A stretch of 10,661 nt of DNA from Fragilaria radians. Taxonomy: Eukaryota > Bacillariophyta > Fragilariophyceae > Fragilariales > Fragilariaceae. Below, piece by piece: positions 7,301-10,661 of the stretch (position 1 is its first letter; each line of letters starts with the position of its first letter). The DNA is taken from assembly GCA_900642245.1 (NCBI GenBank), contig CAAAJI010000667.1, positions 7,044-17,704 on the forward strand, written 5' to 3'. The position numbers and the translations under genes were made by a program. The notes under the pieces are model-generated. The model did not search any database, was not told where the DNA came from, and was given only the letters and a program-made list of their open reading frames with translations.

Positions 7301-7782
7301 TAATCAAGATTAAAAAAATTCGGAAATGAAGTCAACAATTTAAGTGATTATGGAACTCTTGCAACACGGTTTTTTATGGTGGAAAGGCCCAACATTGAAT
7401 GAGAAAAATCAATCAAGGAGCGTGGTCTTAATCCTTATAGTGTCTTAATGTTGTTGTACTTGAAAGTATTTAAGACCAGAATTGTGGTTAACGGAACGCA
7501 ATAGGAGTTGAGATATATTGGATCATGTCAAGACTAGGACACAAGACTAAAGGTTGTAAAGACAAATAGTTATTTAAGCTAACAAGTCACAAGACTCTTT
7601 AGTAAACCTCAATAGAAGCAACCTTGTTAATCAGAGAAGGTCACTCTTTCAAGAAAGATTTAGTTCTAAAAAATAATATTCATTTGGTTACAATTTTCAT
7701 TTCAAATCTCTACATCTGCTTATTTCTCTATTGCTTACCTAGATGATTAAGGCAATGTGCCAGTGGAAAGGTGTAAGAAGAA
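7301..7782. other. Region without recognisable genes
   Basis: This follows the copia gag remnants, where the protease of the element would be expected. I looked for a DTGA/DSGA protease box and for integrase motifs on the plus strand and found none. Short peptides without stops exist (for example 7330-7400 in one frame) but carry no motif. It may be decayed copia sequence or unrelated spacer. Confidence 0.5.
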
Positions 7783-8212
7783 TTGAAGATGCTCCAGAAT
7801 ACTTCTCACTTTCCGTTTGATACTCTCAACACTCCCGGAAATGTACATATTGGCAAGGGCAATTGTGATTTTGTCAACAGACTTACGTTGAACTTTTTTA
7901 ATTGGCGAGCGCCTCTTAACATAGGTGAAAGAAAGTTACAGGATGAAAACACTATGTTATTGTGGAACTTCACTGACTTATATAAAAATCTACAATTGGT
8001 TTTAACCAAAGACTGCACCCTCCGGTATGCAAGAGCTCAAATCGGATATTTTCCGTATGGGAGCGAATCATGATTCCAAGGATATAGATCACAACTTTAC
8101 TGAAAACAATTTAGTAATTATTTCAGACAATGCTTCAAAAGTTGAGGAATCAAGCACAGCAATAGTTGAACTAAATTTGGTTTTAGAAAAAGAAGAAATC
8201 CATGAAAAGTAG
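7783..8212 (+). other. Two small overlapping ORFs of unknown nature
   Basis: An ORF of 96 codons (7783-8073) overlaps another of 61 codons (8027-8212) in a different frame. I recognise neither. The first reads MKMLQNTSHFPFDTLN at its start, is mixed in composition and shows no domain. The second has a hydrophilic, acidic C-terminal half (KVEESSTAIVELNLVLEKEE). A frameshift joining the two could restore one product of about 140 residues, since the overlap is 47 bases, but I see no homology to support this. Lengths are compatible with chance in AT-rich DNA. No start context, intron or poly(A) signal argues for a gene. Confidence 0.15.
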
Positions 8213-8790
8213 AATTTAAAAAAGTTATTCATTCTAAAATAAAGCCATGTCTTAAAAAAAATACTGTTTCGTTGGTAATGCAAGTCATTTCAATTCCACA
8301 TGGCCGAACTATCAACAGGGAGGTGCAACAGCACTCAATTCACATGATAATACATTCCAGCTACTATTGATATTGAATAAGCGGTAATGTATAGTAAGTA
8401 TTTATTCATGACTTCCAAGGAGGAAAGTTTTTTGATCATTTGAAAAATGAAGTCAGTTCAATTTTTGAATTGCAAAAGTAATCAAAAGAACTCTCTTAAA
8501 CTTGCGAACAATTAAAGTTGTTTAATTATAAAATAAGCTTGACACCTTGAGCTGTACTTGTCTTGAAACCCTATAGCTCCCCAACATCCTTTAGTTGTCA
8601 TCACACCCTCTTCGGTGTCAGATATATTTTTCCCGATATTACAAAAATGTTTAAATCCTTTTCATTTGCCTAAACAACTCATTTGCATCATTGCTTTAAC
8701 TAACGCGTATCATCGTATTTACTGTCGCTTACAGTTTCTGGGATCTCTCCCCTGATTTTCTTCTGATTCTTCTTTTTGTAGTCCAAGGAG
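8213..8790. other. Region without recognisable genes, upstream of the LINE-like remnant
   Basis: Nothing coding is seen on either strand. The last 200 bases become pyrimidine-rich on the plus strand (near 8740-8780), and a small hairpin (ACACC at 8603-8607 with GGTGT at 8614-8618, six-base loop) is present. This could be the 5' untranslated part of the LINE-like unit that follows, but that is inference from position only. Confidence 0.45.
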
Positions 8791-8794
8791 ATAC

Positions 8795-10021
8795 CACCAG
8801 ATTCCCTACGCCTACGTATCACGTATAGACTACCAATTGATACCGAACACACGATGAAGCATCATCTTCATTTCCTTAGGTTCATTGCAAGTGAAATTCA
8901 ACACCCAGTAGTTATTTTCAACAAAATACATGGAGTCTTGCGCTCCATCCTTAGAGAATACAGAGATGTATACAAATCATTTCACATTGTTTAATGATAT
9001 TACTGGAAAAGACAAAAATGTTAATCTTCATACAGTTATTCAGGATCTTTAGACATCTCTCTCACTTGAAGCCCTGAAGAAACTTCCGGGAGTCATGGAA
9101 TATGCATAAGATACAGTTGAACTACTATGACTGGACATTGGATGAGTGGAACATTTGATCTGTTGAATTTCTTCCGCGTTTCTCGCAACCTCATCATCCA
9201 TAAGAAATGGTTGTACAGGCTTTGAATACCAAATTCAAGCACATCAAAAATATGCCATCCTTTTGCGTTCGCAAAACGATGCTACTTGCCCAACTGTACA
9301 ACACCAACCTCCGCATACAAGCGTCTGCTATTGAAGTCCAAGCCCCGTGTATTTTGATCATGAATTGCCTCCTTATCCAGTACATTAAGTGTAACCTGCT
9401 CAAATTCAGAGTGACCTACTTACAATTGTGGTAAACAATGTCACTAAGGAAGCTCATTTTGTTTTGGAACATCAGGCAACGCTCCTTCCAAACGTTCTCC
9501 ACACCTATCACTTGTCCTAAACAAATTCCATGAGAATAGTAGTTATGACTCAAGTATTTGAGGCCACCCAATGTAAGATTCTGTATCAACTCCGCAAATG
9601 GGTAGACATGTTAGATTCAAGCAACATTCGTAACAGCAGAGCTCCTTGTGTTGCCACCATACAGTCGGACAACTACACTGATGACAATATGACACAAATG
9701 AGCTTGGGTGTGGAATCTATGTTATCCCTCGACATGACAGAATGCACCATTTTTGGGAAGCACGACACTTCTCATAGAACAACAGATCATCCAGTCTCCA
9801 ATGACATCATTCAGAAACAGCAAGTATTAATTCAGGGACATGAAAGGAAAATTGATGAATTAACTCAAGCCATTCAGTTGATAAAAGACAACACTTCATA
9901 GAAAATGGACCAATTGGTTGCTATGATATCAGCTTTAACTGAATCCACAGCCCAACAGCAATCCAAGAAGCAGGGAATACCCGCCAATAAATCCGTAACA
10001 AAATGGAGGCCCCAGTGCTAG
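8795..10021 (+). pseudogene. LINE ORF1-like remnant
   Basis: ORF1 proteins of non-LTR elements bind element RNA. Pieces in changing frames read RLRITYRLPIDTEHT, HPVVIFNKIHGVL, TNHFTLFNDITGKDKNV and EFLPRFSQPHHP. Then VVQALNTKFKHIKNMPSF opens a 75-codon stretch (9207-9434). A frameshift near 9425 leads to VVNNVTKEAHFVLEHQATLL and, after a TAA, to a 123-codon open stretch (9530-9901). The end of that stretch, past a TAG at 9899-9901 and into DQLVAMISALTESTAQQQSK, has a heptad-like pattern (IIQKQQVLIQGHERKIDEL), so a short coiled coil is likely. From memory this layout resembles ORF1 of algal LINE-like elements; without a search I cannot name the family. At least five stops and two shifts make it non-functional. 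Confidence 0.5.
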
Positions 10022-10640
10022 GAATATACCAATTAGCGCAGAAGCTTCAAACATCATCTAGGCTCTATCATTCAAAAGATGTACTCTGAAAACATTGATA
10101 TCCCTTTCCTCCAGGAAGTTAAATGGAACCTCTCATACACAACAGAGCAAAAAATTGAAGGAACCATAAATATCACATCCCAACAGACACAACACTTGAC
10201 AGACAGCAATTGTACTCTGACCATTGCACAAAAATATTGACAAGATATAAGTGCAATGGTTACACACTTTCAGCAACAAAATCACGAGATCATCCTTGGA
10301 GGAGACTTCAATGAAAAACACACAAAGGGCAATGTCACTGAGGATATAACTGAAAAAACACAAATTAGTTGATGATATGATACTCAAGAACTCAAAAAAT
10401 CAAGCCACTTATCTTCGAAGCTCAAACGTGCTTGAGAGAATTTTTATTTGCTCTTCATTGATCATACCAAATGCAACAGTCACATTGAGAGATTCAGATT
10501 CAATTATAACTACATATCATCTCCCAATACACCTCAAAATGGTCAAGTCAACGACACAAAAATTAGGACATCATTCTCAAAACCTAGTTTCAAACCACAT
10601 ACAAGGTCACATCATACATCTCCAATTGCCCTAAGCTGCT
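10022..10640 (+). pseudogene. LINE apurinic-endonuclease-like domain remnant
   Basis: This resembles the N-terminal endonuclease of a LINE ORF2 (exonuclease-endonuclease-phosphatase fold), which nicks target DNA. In one frame it reads MYSENIDIPFLQEVKWN, with the catalytic-type Glu at 10115-10117 in the LQE motif. It continues to HFQQQNHEIILGGDFNE, with the GDFN box at 10301-10312, and, still in frame, to IDHTKCNSHIERFRFNYN near 10457-10510, where the 'IDYVLCS' block is expected. The LQE Glu and the GDFN Asp are only 63 residues apart, shorter than usual, so an internal deletion is likely. The final SDH motif was not found (SSPN in the expected place). Stops at 10238-10240 and a TGA pair near 10370 interrupt it. 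The motif set is convincing; the precise clade is not determined. Confidence 0.7.
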
Positions 10641-10661
10641 CTAAGAGCTTATACAAATTGT

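Larger units (their letters stand above)
8795..10661 (+). mobile_element. Degenerate LINE-like (non-LTR) retrotransposon, 5' part
   Basis: The plus strand carries two successive coding remnants in the order of a non-LTR element: an ORF1-like region ending in a possible coiled coil (to about 10021), then an endonuclease-like region (about 10022 to 10640). Reverse transcriptase would follow but lies beyond the right edge if it exists. Stops and frame changes run throughout. The 5' boundary is set by the first stretch that reads like ORF1 (RLRITYRLPIDTEHT near 8810-8855) and is uncertain. Confidence 0.65.

Noticed and set aside
10133..10387. Minus-strand ORF of 84 codons, cysteine- and leucine-rich
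   Set aside because: It is antisense to the endonuclease-like region with the GDFNE motif and carries no recognisable signal.

Overview
The window reads as eukaryotic nuclear DNA. It is AT-rich, densely stopped in most frames, and carries the wreckage of several retrotransposon classes around one long intact reading frame. The protein styles of the retroelements are what I associate with stramenopile algae, diatoms in particular: a gypsy pol with a VFVRDMLFD-like integrase tail, a copia gag with a paired zinc knuckle ending in NCFKLKK, and a LINE-like unit with LQE and GDFNE endonuclease motifs. That assignment comes from memory, without a database search, and is moderate at best. No tRNA, rRNA, CRISPR array or bacterial-type operon was seen.

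Layout, left to right. (1) 21-213, plus strand: a short piece of a gypsy integrase zinc-binding domain. (2) 369-2950, minus strand: a decayed Ty3/gypsy pol, read right to left as protease, reverse transcriptase, a stub of RNase H, integrase. It has many stops and frameshifts, a large internal deletion, and at least two damaged catalytic sites. The two gypsy pieces converge. (3) 2951-3959: no recognisable gene, but a 79-bp element at 3044-3122 with perfect 14-bp inverted ends that can fold into a three-way junction. (4) 3960-5843, plus strand: the only convincing intact gene, a 627-residue protein of the Crinkler/RHS type (P-loop NTPase followed by a restriction-endonuclease-like C-terminal domain). 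(5) 6300-7300, plus strand: remnants of a Ty1/copia gag, apparently two partial copies head to tail. (6) 7300-8790: mostly featureless, with two small unexplained ORFs. (7) about 8795 to the right edge, plus strand: a decayed LINE-like retrotransposon, with ORF1-like and then apurinic-endonuclease-like coding sequence.

The retroelement pieces are all broken, so the intact 627-codon frame stands out. RHS (retrotransposon hot spot) and Crinkler-type proteins are known from trypanosomes, oomycetes, chytrids and other eukaryotes. They combine an NTPase with a nuclease-fold domain, and have been linked both to mobile elements and to effector or conflict roles. Finding such a gene intact inside a bed of dead retrotransposons fits that history. 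It could be a recently arrived or selectively kept copy, but the sequence alone cannot tell which.
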